Of a stretch of 64,000 nt of DNA, positions 22,432 to 35,561 are shown in pieces. Source of the stretch: Sipunculus nudus (taxonomy: Eukaryota > Annelida > Sipuncula > Golfingiida > Sipunculidae); contig CM049307.1 in the NCBI GenBank assembly GCA_026874595.1, positions 65,218,870-65,282,869 on the forward strand, read 5' to 3'. Position 1 is the first letter of the stretch. The number at the start of each line of letters is the position of its first letter. The translations under genes and the position numbers were made by a program. A model generated the notes under the pieces. It saw only the letters and a program-made list of their open reading frames with translations. It was not told the origin of the DNA and ran no database searches.

Positions 22432-25400
22432 GTAAGATTTTATTATAGAATTAATTTGTATTTCCTATGCTTTTATGCATGAAGTATGTTAATTCTAGAA
22501 ACATTGTAAATTTTGGTTTATTCTTATCTTTGTCTTGTCAAGTCGGGACTTACCCAGTTATGTATACTAAGCCTAAGTTACACGTAAGTATTTAACCTTC
22601 ATGTTAAAAGAGACTATGCACACACAAAAATATTTCTAAGATGTAACCTCAGTCCCCTGACCAAACGGGGATGATTGAATACCAAAAATAAATATACTTG
22701 TATTCTCATTGCAGACATTACATAAATTATATGATAAAAACTTTTATGATAAAAATAAATACGACAGGTCTGCAATCGTCCATGGATGAGAAGAAGCCTT
22801 GACCAGTCATGAACTAAAAAATGAGGCCCAGCCCAAAAAAAGATATCAGGGAAAAGTCTGTTATCTGTGACCTATCATCTTACTAAAGGCCAGTCATTCA
22901 TAACAAACCGTATTTGGGATCACAGGAAACACACAGACAGAAGAAAAAATCCTCATCTATGGTTTTGCAATCCGATGGACCGAAGAAATTCAATCTAAAT
23001 CATGCTGTGCTAAAGTTTGATTGAGATATAAACTGATGAAGCCTAATACGTCCCCGGGGAGGCTTGATATAAGTATAATAAAGGCTGTTCACCCAGATAT
23101 TAGCGCATACCAAATAAAATGTGATAGTCCTTTAGCAGTTACCAAGACTCTGGCAAGAGAGAAACATTAGGTACAAGCATGATTAAATCCGGCTTGCTGG
23201 CAGATGGCGCATCAGATGAGGCTTTACGATAAATCGGCCCCCCTGTCACCGAAATTATGTTAAATACATAAAAAAATGTACAACTTGTTTTACCTTCGGG
23301 AGGCTTTTATATGACCTCCATGCACCTTCAGTACAACGTGCTAACATGTGACTAATGAATGTGTCTGAAGGGGTAAGCTTTGCCTAGATTTGTATTAAAA
23401 GGTGTACAGTATGATAATTCTAGGTCGCAGTGTGAGGTCATTAAACGATTAATTACCAGTAAATTATAAAATAAAATCACCACAAGGCACACTTTGTCAA
23501 ACCCTTGTAGAGCTGATTTCAAAATAAAAAAAAAATGCAGACCAGCCTCTTGAACATCAGTTTCCCTGAAATTTATCTCTAATGATTTATTGTCATCATT
23601 GTGAAAAACAGGAATGCTAGAAAGGGCGTATATAATTCTATCAGTTCTCAGATTTTCACGGGCAATAAAAATAAATGAAAACAGATCCAAATACAGTAAT
23701 TTTACTCGGTCATTATCAGGCTTCACCAGGGCCTTGGTCAACGGTAGTTATGTTATTGTGTTCTTATTTGTACACATCCTTATACAGTATGTATAAACAC
23801 TTTGAACCATTACGTAATGATAGACACTATATTGCTTTTATCACATAATGCTTCGAAGAAATAGTATTTTTCTTTTACTTCGTTAGAATGTACAAGAATG
23901 AACCTATCCCAAGTCGCAAATTTCTATATTATATGATGTATGTATGAACAAAAATATACAGGTTAAAAGTCTTTAGTGTCCATGCATGGGTTCAGGACAC
24001 TTAATACACACTTGATAGTCGTGTTGATTTGGCCATTTACTGTTTTTTTTTTATTTTTTTCTATTTTTCTTGAAATATTTAAATTATATTAATGGATATG
24101 CCTCTTGAAACGTTACACACATCACATGTTAATCACACATGTCCGTGTATAATGTAAAAAAATAATAGATTAACAATTATTGCAGGTATTTATAATTATA
24201 ACCCTTTAATAATAAACGTACATTTTTTACAATTTGTTTACAATTATAGTAAGTACATGATAACACTATAAATGGTAACTAAACGTGAGAGAAGGAATTA
24301 TCTCTCAGGTGAAAGATGGATCATAGAGATCCACGGGATTCTGATTTGCAACCAATGTTAATATGTTGGAGTAAACCTGAGTTCACTCGCTGTGAGGTAA
24401 GCTTGATAGAAGACTGGATGGTAATACCTAAAAATAAAAGAAACCCCATGCACCAAGGTCAAATTTTTATTTCTATTTTTGCTGAAGTTAATGTTACATA
24501 CACATATTTCACAACAATTGTCTAATCTCTCTGTACAGTCATTAAGCTATCTCCCATTGAGCTTTTTATTGTCAAATAATTATATTTATGACACTTAAAT
24601 TAATAACTCTAAACGCTAGAGGCCTAGGTAACCAGAAAAAGAGAAGATCTGTATTTAGATGGACCAAAATGCATAAATGTGACATATATGTGTTCAAGAA
24701 ACCCACCGAAAATTAGAAATAGAAAAACAATGGAATAATGAGTGGAACGGAAAAGCTGTTTTTATCCATGCAAATTCATCAAGTGAAGGCTGTGCCATTT
24801 TTATAAGGAAGAACTTAGTGATAGAGGATTTAACAAAATATACAGTTCTCATGACGGCAGGATTCTCATAACTATGCTTAAACTGGAACAGGTAGAATAT
24901 AAGTTAATCAACATTTACGCTCAATATAATGTAGGAGAACAAAAAAAAACACTTAATTCAATATTTTATTATATAATACAGCAACATATTGACCATACAG
25001 AGGATGTTATCATAGGAGGAGATTATTATAATATATTTTATGCAAATATAGATTTAAAAATGAGGAACGGCTGACATAAGAAAGAGTGAATTAGATCATT
25101 TTAACAAAATTGCAGATCATTTATCACTTACAGATATTTTTAGTAAGTTGTATTTATTGTATTCTGATACCGACAATAAAAATTTAAAGGATCATTCTCG
25201 ACTTGTAATGAGAATTAAACATACCTATCAAAGGTGTCTTATTTTATTTAACTCTACTAGAAAACCAGGTATCTGCCATGTTTGTCGTTACTTTGAAACT
25301 TGCATGCTAAAAACGGAACCGGGTGCAAGACAGGATTATCGGCATATACCATAAACTTTGCCCTTTTGAACGGGCATTTCCTTTTTTTCTCAAACTGGGT

Positions 25401-28400
25401 TATTATGTTCTTGGAAACACACAACAAGCCGTGTAGGACAAAGCAGACATTTCAGACCCGGCATTACGCGGCCGGTTTAAAACTTTCATACAATTGGGTC
25501 AGGTAGAGATGATGTCCCCATGGACCTTTCAGGTGTCGTGAGTGCAAAACACTAGGTTATATTTGTGTCGCGAGTGCAACGCAATCGTGGGGGCTCTTTA
25601 AATCACCTTTTAACCTAACAAAACTGTGTCAATTTGTGTTGTTTTGTGTAAATTACAAAAGAATGCCTATATACAATTGCTTTCGTAATGTCAAGTCATT
25701 ACAGACATTAATTAGTCGATCACAGTTTGTGTTATTTCTATCTCTATGGCTCTTTGCGTCGCGAGCGACGGTCAGCATGACGTTTCAAGCGTCTCTCCTC
25801 AAGTGAGTCCAGGTATGAAGCCTGGGAGGTCATCGGTCCTTCAGCGATGCCCCAGCGCCAGAAAGTTCTCCCCAGCGCCAGAAAGTTCTGTTAGTGGCGA
25901 GTTTCTCCCTGTTGTTAGCATCAGTTTGGAATGCAGCCATATCACGTTTCAGGGCGTCTTTGTACCTAATGCTACGGTCACAATGTGAAACTGCCGATTT
26001 TTAGAAATCGGCGGATTCTTAAAATTACATGCCGCAGGCCGATTTTTTGCAAATCGGTGCGAGTGGTCATAAATGACTGCCAGTAAAAGGCCGCCTGACG
26101 GGCTCCGGGCGGCCCAAGGAAGTGTCTAAGTTCGAGGGGGTGTGTGACGTCATCAGGATGTTGGCCGGTGGCAATTAGGCGACAGGCCGGCAGCCGTCAG
26201 CTTTTACCTGCCACCTCACGGTGACCTGGCGGACACCGGCCATTTACACCTGCCACCGGCCAACGATCGGGCGTTCTAATTGCCACCGGCCGGCGCCCGC
26301 CCGATAATCTGACGGCGGCAGTCTGGTTCCCGGTTGGATATATAAACCTTGATTGCTCTCGTATCACTACAAAGTGTACCATCAACCATTTATTATCAAC
26401 CATTTTCCATCAACCATTATTATCAACCATTTCCTTCCAACAAGATGCCCCCTAAAGGCAAGGGGAAGGACAAGTCGCCAGCCCCAAAGCGAGTATGTTG
26501 TATGGTGGATGGCCTCGGATTTACATTCAGGGGTCCGGGAGTCTGCAATCGGCAGATCGCCGTCCTGCCACCTACCAACACCGACAGCCGCCTCCCAGCT
26601 GCTTTTCAATCTCCGCCCTGCCGCCGGCAGATATTTTGAAATCGTACGGTGGCATGTCGGTAGCATAACGGCAGCAGGCCGGATGCTAGAGAGTGGCAGT
26701 TAGATCTTACCGATTGCCGGCCGAAGTTTGAAGGACCTCGAGCCCCACGACCGAATAAAAATCGCGCTGCTGCCCGCCTGCCGCTTGATAGCCACCGCGC
26801 GACTTCGAAATGCGCCCGGCCGGCGACCTGACGACTGGCATAATTGGAATAAATCGGTCGGTGGCAGACAGAATTTTAACTTTTTCTTAAAATTTCAGCG
26901 GCGTCCTAGCGGCGTCTAAAATGCCGACTGCCGCCTGCCGATTGTGCCTGCCACCGAGCTGCCACCTGACGAATTTTAGTGAAAACTGGCAGTTACCACG
27001 CCGGCAGGCGGCATTTAGTGATTTGTGACCGTAGCATTAGGCGGGCCTACCTCTTATGCTAGTTCTCTGTTTTGGTAGGCGGGTGTCATCCATCCGATAC
27101 AAATGTCAAGCCCAGCGGAGGCGGCGGGAGCGATACAGTGTGTGTAAAACAGAGGAGCAGGTTTTTTTCAAGCATGACTGAATTCGGGATGATCTTTCCA
27201 GGTCACGCCCATGATTCGGCGAAGGCAGCGAATGTGGAAGGGGTTTAACCTGTTTTCCTTTTTCGGTAGCTTGGCCATGTCTCACTTGCTTACAGGAAAC
27301 TGCGTAAGACATACGCATGGTTAACCCTGACCTGCAGCAACAGCGAAAGGTGCTTGGTGTAGGCCTTGCCGATACGCACAATCAGCTCGTCTTCCATGCT
27401 GTTGGTGTTGTTTACAGTAGAGCCTAAATATGTAAATATTAATTATTAATTATTACCAAAGTGACGTTGTTTATCTTGATAACTGGTGAGAGTGAGGTTG
27501 CTTGAGCTAGGACCATTGTCTTCTTATTGCTTATTACCAGGCCAAATTCCTCACATGCAGTTGCAAAGGCTTGGCACAGTGCTTGTAGATCTGTTTCTGA
27601 ATGAACACAATAGTGGGTGGGTTAAGTGCATAAAATAGGCTGTTGACTTCAAGTCATGATGCAAAGGTCCCCTTTGGCATAGAAGTACCATAGGGTTATA
27701 GGAATAAATTTATCCAAAGACACAAGATAGATCTCCCTTAGTATGTGAAATTATGCAAATTTTTCAAAATGGCCGCCGAAAATACTCCAAACCTCATATG
27801 TTTGGTTCTGTTACAGCTATAACGACAAATTTTGTGTCAATATATATATTTTTGTGGTCAAGGAATCCAATGGAATAGGTTTCAAGATTGAGAAAACAAT
27901 AGTTTTCTCCTTACCATGAAAGTCTGGGGTAAAACAGGCACATTTCATTACTTATCATTGTTTTTTTTCCATCATGGTATCCTGAGACACTTCTTATCTA
28001 TTTGCTTAGCATTGGGAGGTATTAAACACTTGTGAATAGACCCTGTAGACGGACACAATCCTCATTTGACATACACAGAGCACAAAACAGGGGCGGATCC
28101 AGGATTTCACCCAGCAGGACAAATGAAAACCCTAAAAATAAAGGTCCTCAGTTCTGAAAGGGGGGGGGGGGGTCCAGGCGGCAAAATTTTGTCTGAAGCC
28201 CTTAAAAAACGTTGTTTCTGATGAAAAAGGGGGGGTCCAAATCTTCTGGACCCCCCCCCCCCTGGATCCGCTTCTTTAAAACCACAGCAAATTTAATGTA
28301 TTAACTAGAGAATTACTGGTATGTGACACTTACTTAATTTTTAGGCAGTACAATAAGGCTATACGGTTAGCTCAGATATACGGTTTGTTCTTTATTTAAA

Positions 28401-31400
28401 AATACCCGACTTAAATATCCACATTGTTGGTCTTGCATCAATATTTCCACACATGGTTCTATAAGTCGACACACATTGCTCTATATAAAACCAGCAAAAT
28501 ACATTAGGTCTTGGTTGCGGTTTTTCCGCATATACTGTCAGTCTATGTAATACATTATCTGGGTAATATGGCATAAAATGACCTTTCTCAACAGTACAGC
28601 ATGTATGGGATATATACAAAACCAGAGTACCAGTACACAGGAATAGGCAGACATTCCTGTAGCAGAACACAATAAAGTTGCCAATTGTGGTTCCCAGAAT
28701 CTAACATTTTGATTTGAAAGAATATATTGCTTGATCCACATCTATCTCATGATCTATCCCATGATGGCCAACCCATAATAGTACATGATCAATGCTGAAA
28801 GCATAAAGGCCATCAGTCATTTACACTCTTGGTGTTTAAGCTTTGTCAATTAGTTTAGAGTTTTAAAGGGAACTATCCTGAAAACTTGGTTCACATTTCT
28901 ATTTGTTACAAGGGAACTGAAGGAATTGGATGTCTTATATTTTAGTTGTGGATGAAATGATTGTTGAAGTAATCGTGGCAGTGCTGACTGTTCAGGATGT
29001 GGTGCAGGTTATAACAATGAATCCAGTATTGTTTACAAATACTGCAAGAATGCCACTAATTATCAACATGTTAATTATGCAAAAATAAAGACTTGCAACC
29101 CAAGTATAAGGACAGCAAGAAGGCGAGACGCAAAGTCCGCCTAACAGGCTTTACCTCTAACTTTCGTGCTATATGACTTTTTGCATCAGTCAAAACAAAA
29201 ACGCAGAAAGTGTTGAATGTAATATCTAAATGTAATTCAATAAAGTTTAGAATTTGATAGATTGCAACTTTATTACTTTACATGGAATGTGCAAATTGTT
29301 ATAATAACGTGTGCTTGTCACTCGCCATGGTAGAGATGGCTGCTTTTAGTCTATAGAGCCAGAGGACCCGGAGAAACTACTGAAGTGGAAAGGGTCACTA
29401 TCACCTGGTCACATAGCTGTCCTTGGAATTGAAACCGGGTATAGCCAGCACAGAGATCAAAGTCTATTACCACTCGACTCCTCTGTTCCATGTTCTCAGT
29501 GATTAGCTTTTTTTAAAAAAAAATTGCGTCCAAAGATGTTTCTTTCCATTGCCTAAAATCAGCCATAATTTCAGCTTAAAACTGAAAATGGACAATTCAT
29601 GGTAATGCATAAGTGAGAATAATTTGCATTTAACCTTAACAATACTCCGAACAGACCTAGCAAATTAAGTTATCAGTACCTTTGAGCATATAAGTGTTCA
29701 GGGCTGACACCAAGAAAATAACCCTTTTAGATCCATCGGTGGAAAACAAATTTTTACAGAGGGTTGTAAAGCTGACCAGTGTAAATGATTCTCCAAAGTT
29801 AGGTAGTCTCTGATGAACTTATTTAGCAACTCCTATTCAGTCTTGTCGCACCAGCAGCCTCTGTTATTCTGTAGAACCCGTTAGGCATGGGCGACATTGA
29901 TATTTAACAGCATCAGCGACTGTCATGTTACTTGTCTCTGACCTCTTCAGCGAATTATCTCACATTTCCAATCAAACAAATAATCTACCTTTTTTCAGAA
30001 AAACATTAATCTTGCTAATAAGTTAAATAAAATGTGCATGTTATACTTTTATAGTTGGTCACAAGTAACCTGAAAAAGGGGCTAAAATTGCTTTGACATC
30101 AGCAAGACATGCCACATATATCACTAAAAAGGCGAAGGGCCTATAACATTAACAGTAATGAACATTTCACTCAACCTATTAACAAGATATAGGTTTTCTT
30201 TAATTTATGCTGTGGTAGCACGATGTGATGATTCCTAGGCATACAATTCATTAGTTTTAATTGAAGTGCAATGCCCCCGGTTTTTCAGGGTCACCCGTCG
30301 ATAATCTGCAGATTAATTTGGCAAGTAAGGCAATTCCAGGTCACCTTTGAATTTTTAGGGAGATTTCTAAGATTGTAATACATGTTGTGCTTGCTCGTTT
30401 GAATTTCAATGGATATCAGGCGGTTATTTAGGTTCATTATAAATATTAATAAAGACTAAAGTCTAGGAATCACTCCAACCTAAAAGATCAGAGGTTTGAG
30501 GATTTGGCTTCAGAAATATACAAACACTCTCAAATGCAGTTCGACTAGGTCTGCAAACAAGCTATGTTTGGCAAAGTTTATCAACTTGTGACTGTCCAGT
30601 GACAACTCTGATAGTAGTAGTGCCTTTCTGTGCATGAGAATCTTTTACTAATGTAATTCGTGCAATGGACTTCATTATCCAGAATGCTAGATTCTGTGAA
30701 ATATGTGCTTCTAATTTTATCAAATGCACATCTTACAAAGATTATGTAATGGTTATATTGCACAAGACCTGAAAGTAGTACATTGAAGCTCAAGCAGACG
30801 ATAATCTTTTTCTGGCAATAAAGAAATTCTCATGTCCACTTTGTATGGCTGCCAATACCTCTGTGTACTCCGTCTATGACCTGTGTAAGCCGTGCAATAC
30901 GTATGGTTTTATTGGGTATTAACCATGCAGATATTGTATTCCAGAACATGGTAGTCAATTCGGAAACTTACTGAGGTAAGACTATGGAAGTTTGTTCTTA
31001 TGTTCAATTAAAATATATCTGATCATAATTATAAGCATAATTACATATTATTCGAATAGCATTCAGCTTAACTATTTCTCCACATAATACAAAAAGGTTT
31101 ATTATTTTGTTGTGGTTTTATGCTCTGTATGCTGTTAATCGCACACATCGGGTACATATACACTGCTATAGAATTGCTATAGAATATCATGTCCTCTTAA
31201 GGGTTGGCCATCATGAGATAGATAAGATGTGTTTCAAACAAAATATTCTGTTGAAACAAAATGTAAGATACTGGGAAGAAACTACAGTTGGCAACTTCAT
31301 TGAGTTCTGTCACAGGAATGTCTTCCGATTCCTGTGTGTACTGGTCCTCTGGTTTTTGCAAAGTAAAACCCATGCATGTTGTGCGGTCGAGAAGGATCAG

Positions 31401-34400
31401 TTTATGACGTATTACCCAGATAATGTATTTAATGAACTAACAGTACAGGCAGAAAAAACACAACCCAAGCCTTATGTATTTTTGCTGGTTATAGAGCATC
31501 GTGTGTGGGTTTATTGAACTGTGTGTGTACTGCCTAAACTAAAAGTAATTATCTAGTCAATGCATTATATTTGCTGTGGTTTTATGCTCTATGTATGTCG
31601 ACTGAGGATTGTTTTCGTTCACAGGTCCTATTCACAACTGTTTAATACCTCCCTATCCTAAGCACATAGATAAGAAGTGTCTCAGGTTACCATGATGGAA
31701 GAAAATCATTGATATTTAATGAAATGTACCCCAGAATTTCATGGTAAGAAGAAAACTATTGTTTTCTCAATCTTGAAACCTTTTTCACTAGATTCCATGA
31801 CCACAAAAATGTATATTTTGACACAAAATTTGTCATTATAGCTGTAACAGAACCAAACATATGAGGTTTGGAGTATTTTCGGCGGCCATTTTGAATAATT
31901 TGCATATATTTCACATACTAAGGGAGATATAACTTGTGTCTTTGGATAAATTTATTCCTATGACCTTAAGGTACTTTTATGCCAATGGGGACCTTTGCAT
32001 CATGACTTGAAGTCAAAAATCACTTAACCCACCTACTACAAAGGCAGCAGCATCTGCATGCAATAGCTCACGCACAATTACCCTTTGCACTTTGGTTTTA
32101 GCACGTAGTCTAGCCAGGTTAAACAACTTGCTGGAGCAACGGGTGTGCAGTAACACACCAGAGTCGTTGGGGAAAGCATGACGTAGGAGGGAGAAGAAAA
32201 ACACATACAAAATTGTAGCGGCAAAAACTCCACATAAGATCGGGCACTCTTCTGATCGAGAGCCTTTGAATTGAACTGTTGCCCTCATGCTGTTATGGAA
32301 CTCCTCAATGATTTTAGCATCTTTGAAGAACAGCCCAGCCTCTGAAGTACCAATAGGAGACCAGACCGACTGACATAGTCAAAAGCCTTTTCGGAGTAGG
32401 GCCTAGAGCTTCTTTCAGGCCCGCAAACAGACCATGAATGTTGCCTGTCGATGCATAAGACCCAGTTGTGGCTCTGTTGTAAACACAGAGTTGTGTTTAC
32501 AACAGAGCCACAACTGGGTTTAGTCGAAACATGTGACTCAATGCGAATGTAGAGCTTACTCCAATATTTTTGCATTGCCACTTGGGTGATGTTCTGAGCA
32601 GTGTTCTTAGACTGTTTCTTTGCTACTTTATTTGTTGTAGTGGGACAGCGAAGATATTGAGTATAGCAGCATGTTTTGCAGCAAGTGCAGGCAAGAGTTT
32701 CTTGTTTGTTTAATCGGCTGATTTATGTTACTACACCAGCTTTTTTTTGTTTCAGCGGCTGAATACCGCCGTGTCTGTTACTACACCAACTGGTCACAAT
32801 ACAGGCCTGGGGATGGGAAGTTCGTGCCGGAGAACATAGAACCTTCTCTCTGTGACTACTATGTTTATGCCTTCGCCAATATGGAAGGGAACCGTCTGAA
32901 AGCCTTTGAGTGGAACGATGAGAGTACCGAGTCGAACAAAGGAATGTCAGTATAAGCTTAAACCTAGCTTGACCTTAACTTCCAAATAACCACACACTCA
33001 AACAACACACACACATATGCACAAACAAATAAAGACCATTCGTTAGTATACAGGTATATGTCAATCACAGTCCAGTAAACAGTCATCAAATCAACAAACC
33101 GATACACAGGCAAATATCCAGACAGCATTACACAGAAACAGTTAAATCCATATCATCAAACAAAATACAGGAAAATAATAACAGACGTCTCTGTACATGG
33201 ATAAAACTTTGGCACAGACAGACATTCACCTCATGAGGTCGAGGGCCATGCTGGTAAGAGTTATTGTTTTAGAAATCACCATATGTGATTGAAACGTTGA
33301 CGTTGATTTCTCTGAATCATCCTTCTCTGAACATTATTTTCATTCTAACAAAAATACCTGTGAGGCCATATATGCCGGATCAGGGTGAATGTTTATGAAG
33401 ATATACACTTTAAATTCTTATAATTTTAAAGAGTGGTGCTACACTGACCTGGTCTGAACGTTGATAGTATTGAAACAATGAACACGATTATGAAATACTT
33501 AGTATTACATGACCGTGATGGAACATCGCATAGTCTCACATTGCCAACATATCTGAAGCATGAAAATACATTACCATGGTTACCTGTAGGTACGAGCGGT
33601 TCAATGACCTGAAGAGCATCAACCCTGCTATGAAGACTCTGTTGGCTGTTGGGGGCTGGAACTTTGGTACTGCCAAGATGACAGCAATGCTTGCTAACTA
33701 CGAAAACAGACGGGAGTTCATAACCACCAGTATAGACTTTTTGAGGAAGCACCGCTTTGATGGACTCGATCTGGACTTTGAGTATCCAGGCAGCCGTGGC
33801 AGTCCACCCGAGGACAAACAAAGGCTAACCCTTCTTTGTCAGGTAAGATCCCCGTCATCTGAAGTACAACAATTCTCCGGGAAAAAGATCTGTTCTCACC
33901 GTAACTTTATTCTTTTGATCGTGCCTGAATGATACGACCTCGTATCGAGGGTTGAGTGTGGGAATGGGGGAGGGTTAGGGGAGGGGTGTAAATCGGCGAA
34001 ACAACACTCGACTACCTGCTTTCTACCAAAGAGGTGATTATTTGAGGGATGATGTCATTTCCAAATTTATATTACTGCCTAGTTATTTTATAGAGTAACA
34101 CTTAATATATTACTATAAGCTACCACATTTTTTCCCGTTTGGATATATACATTTCATAAACTAAACAGGAAGCCCGTGCTGAATTTGAGGCCGAAGCTGC
34201 GCGGACCGGGAACCAACGCCTCCTGCTAACGGCCGCTGTCCCTGCGGGCAAAGGCGAGATCGACCGCGGATACGAAGTGGACAAGCTTAACAGGTACCAA
34301 CAATTGGTTTCGGTAGGCGTATCTATACAAATAATGCTACCATCGTAGCGATCTGATAGTTTGTCATGAGAAAAATGTTCCAAGGCAGATTTGGACTGTA

Positions 34401-35523
34401 TGTAATAGTTGATTCAGCGGACTCTCTTGGGCTCTCTCATCGTCAATATGGGACCTTGAAGTGTAATGGTTCTGGTGGTGGACATGCAGAGTCACTGTTC
34501 AATGATTCTGGTGGTGGACGTGCAAAGTCACTGTGTAATGGTTCTGGTGGTGGTCGTGCAGAGTCACTGTGTAATGGTTCTAGTGTTGGTCATGCGGAGT
34601 CATGGTGTAATGGTTCTGGGTGTGGTCGTGCAGTGTTACGGTGTAATGGTACTGGTAGTGGACATGCAGTGTCACGGTGTTTATGGTTCTAATGGTGGTC
34701 GTGCAGAGTCACAATGTAATGGTTTGGTGGTCGTCGTGCAGAGTCACTTTGTAATGGTTCTTGTGGGTGACGTGCAGTGTCACGGTGTAATGGTTCTGGT
34801 GGTCGTCGTGCAAAGTCAGAAGGCATCAAAATGAAGTCCAAATACCTGCATTCAATACATTTCCTTGCATGGAATACTGCAACAGTCTGCTGTGTTTTCT
34901 CCAAGGAACCAAACTAAAACGCCATTACTACAGCTCGACTTGTGACGAGTACGAAAAAACTATCAACCATTACACCTGCATGTGCTCTAGGAGCTTCATT
35001 GGCTCCTTGTATCATTTAGTATACACATATAAGGCGCTCTTTGATCTTGCACCAGCCTACCTGTCATAACTCCTTACAACATACAAACCAACCTGGGCAC
35101 TCAGGTCTGGGGGTAGTAATCTTCTAGTAGTGCCTTCATATGATCTGAATATCTATGTAGGGAGATCCTTTTCCCACGAAACACCTGTGATCTCGAACAA
35201 GCTGACCAGATAACCTACGAAACGACAATACACCTGAACAGATAGACCAATAATCTACACACACACACACACACACACACAAAAATAGATTTTGAATGTA
35301 TTAAGTGGATAAAGATCCAACAGGTGTTTAATGATACATGACGCTTGTTTTTATCCAACCAGGCTGGTACTTTAATACAACCGTTTAGTTATATGTTAAT
35401 TGATTTTATCATGGACTTGCATGAACTTAAACGGGTTTACCTTTTATTATCACAGTTTTATTGAATCAGCACCTGTAAGCAGTTCACTGGATAAGCGCTT
35501 TACAAATGGATAATAATATAAAT

Positions 35524-35561
<38 letters not shown>

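Larger units (their letters stand above)
27613..32036. mobile_element. 4.4-kb DNA element with inverted arms of nearly 1 kb (TA target)
   Basis: Ends GTGGGTGGGTTAAGTG (27613) and CACTTAACCCACCTAC (ending 32036), flanked by TA (27611-27612, 32037-32038), inside LINE sequence that resumes on each side. The left arm runs to about 28780 and the right arm starts about 31190; examples are ATGGCCGCCGAAAATACTCC (27770) against its reverse complement near 31878. The centre (about 28800-31180) shows no recognisable transposase on either strand. A small MITE interrupts the left arm. Confidence 0.85.
25740..32660 (-). mobile_element. APE-type LINE, minus strand, split by two DNA elements
   Basis: Read on the minus strand. 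32660-32039 encodes reverse transcriptase ([19 protein letters not shown], then [19 protein letters not shown] and LHADAA at the FADDAA catalytic site). 27610-27041 continues with [18 protein letters not shown], the post-RT region. 25967-25740 gives [19 protein letters not shown], the C-terminal end. The order is that of one element interrupted at two points (27611-27612 and 25967-25968). It belongs to the family seen at 4450 and 9810. Catalytic Asp changes and frame breaks show it is dead. Confidence 0.78.

Noticed and set aside
31107-31517. 136-residue protein with Cys-rich centre
   Set aside because: Most of it lies in the right inverted arm of the 4.4-kb element; the left arm has the counterpart on the other strand with a broken frame. 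No domain recognised.
34366-34834. Gly/Cys-rich secreted repeat protein
   Set aside because: Translation of the 36-bp minisatellite in intron 4 of gene 2; no signal peptide or splice context, and two frames are equally open.
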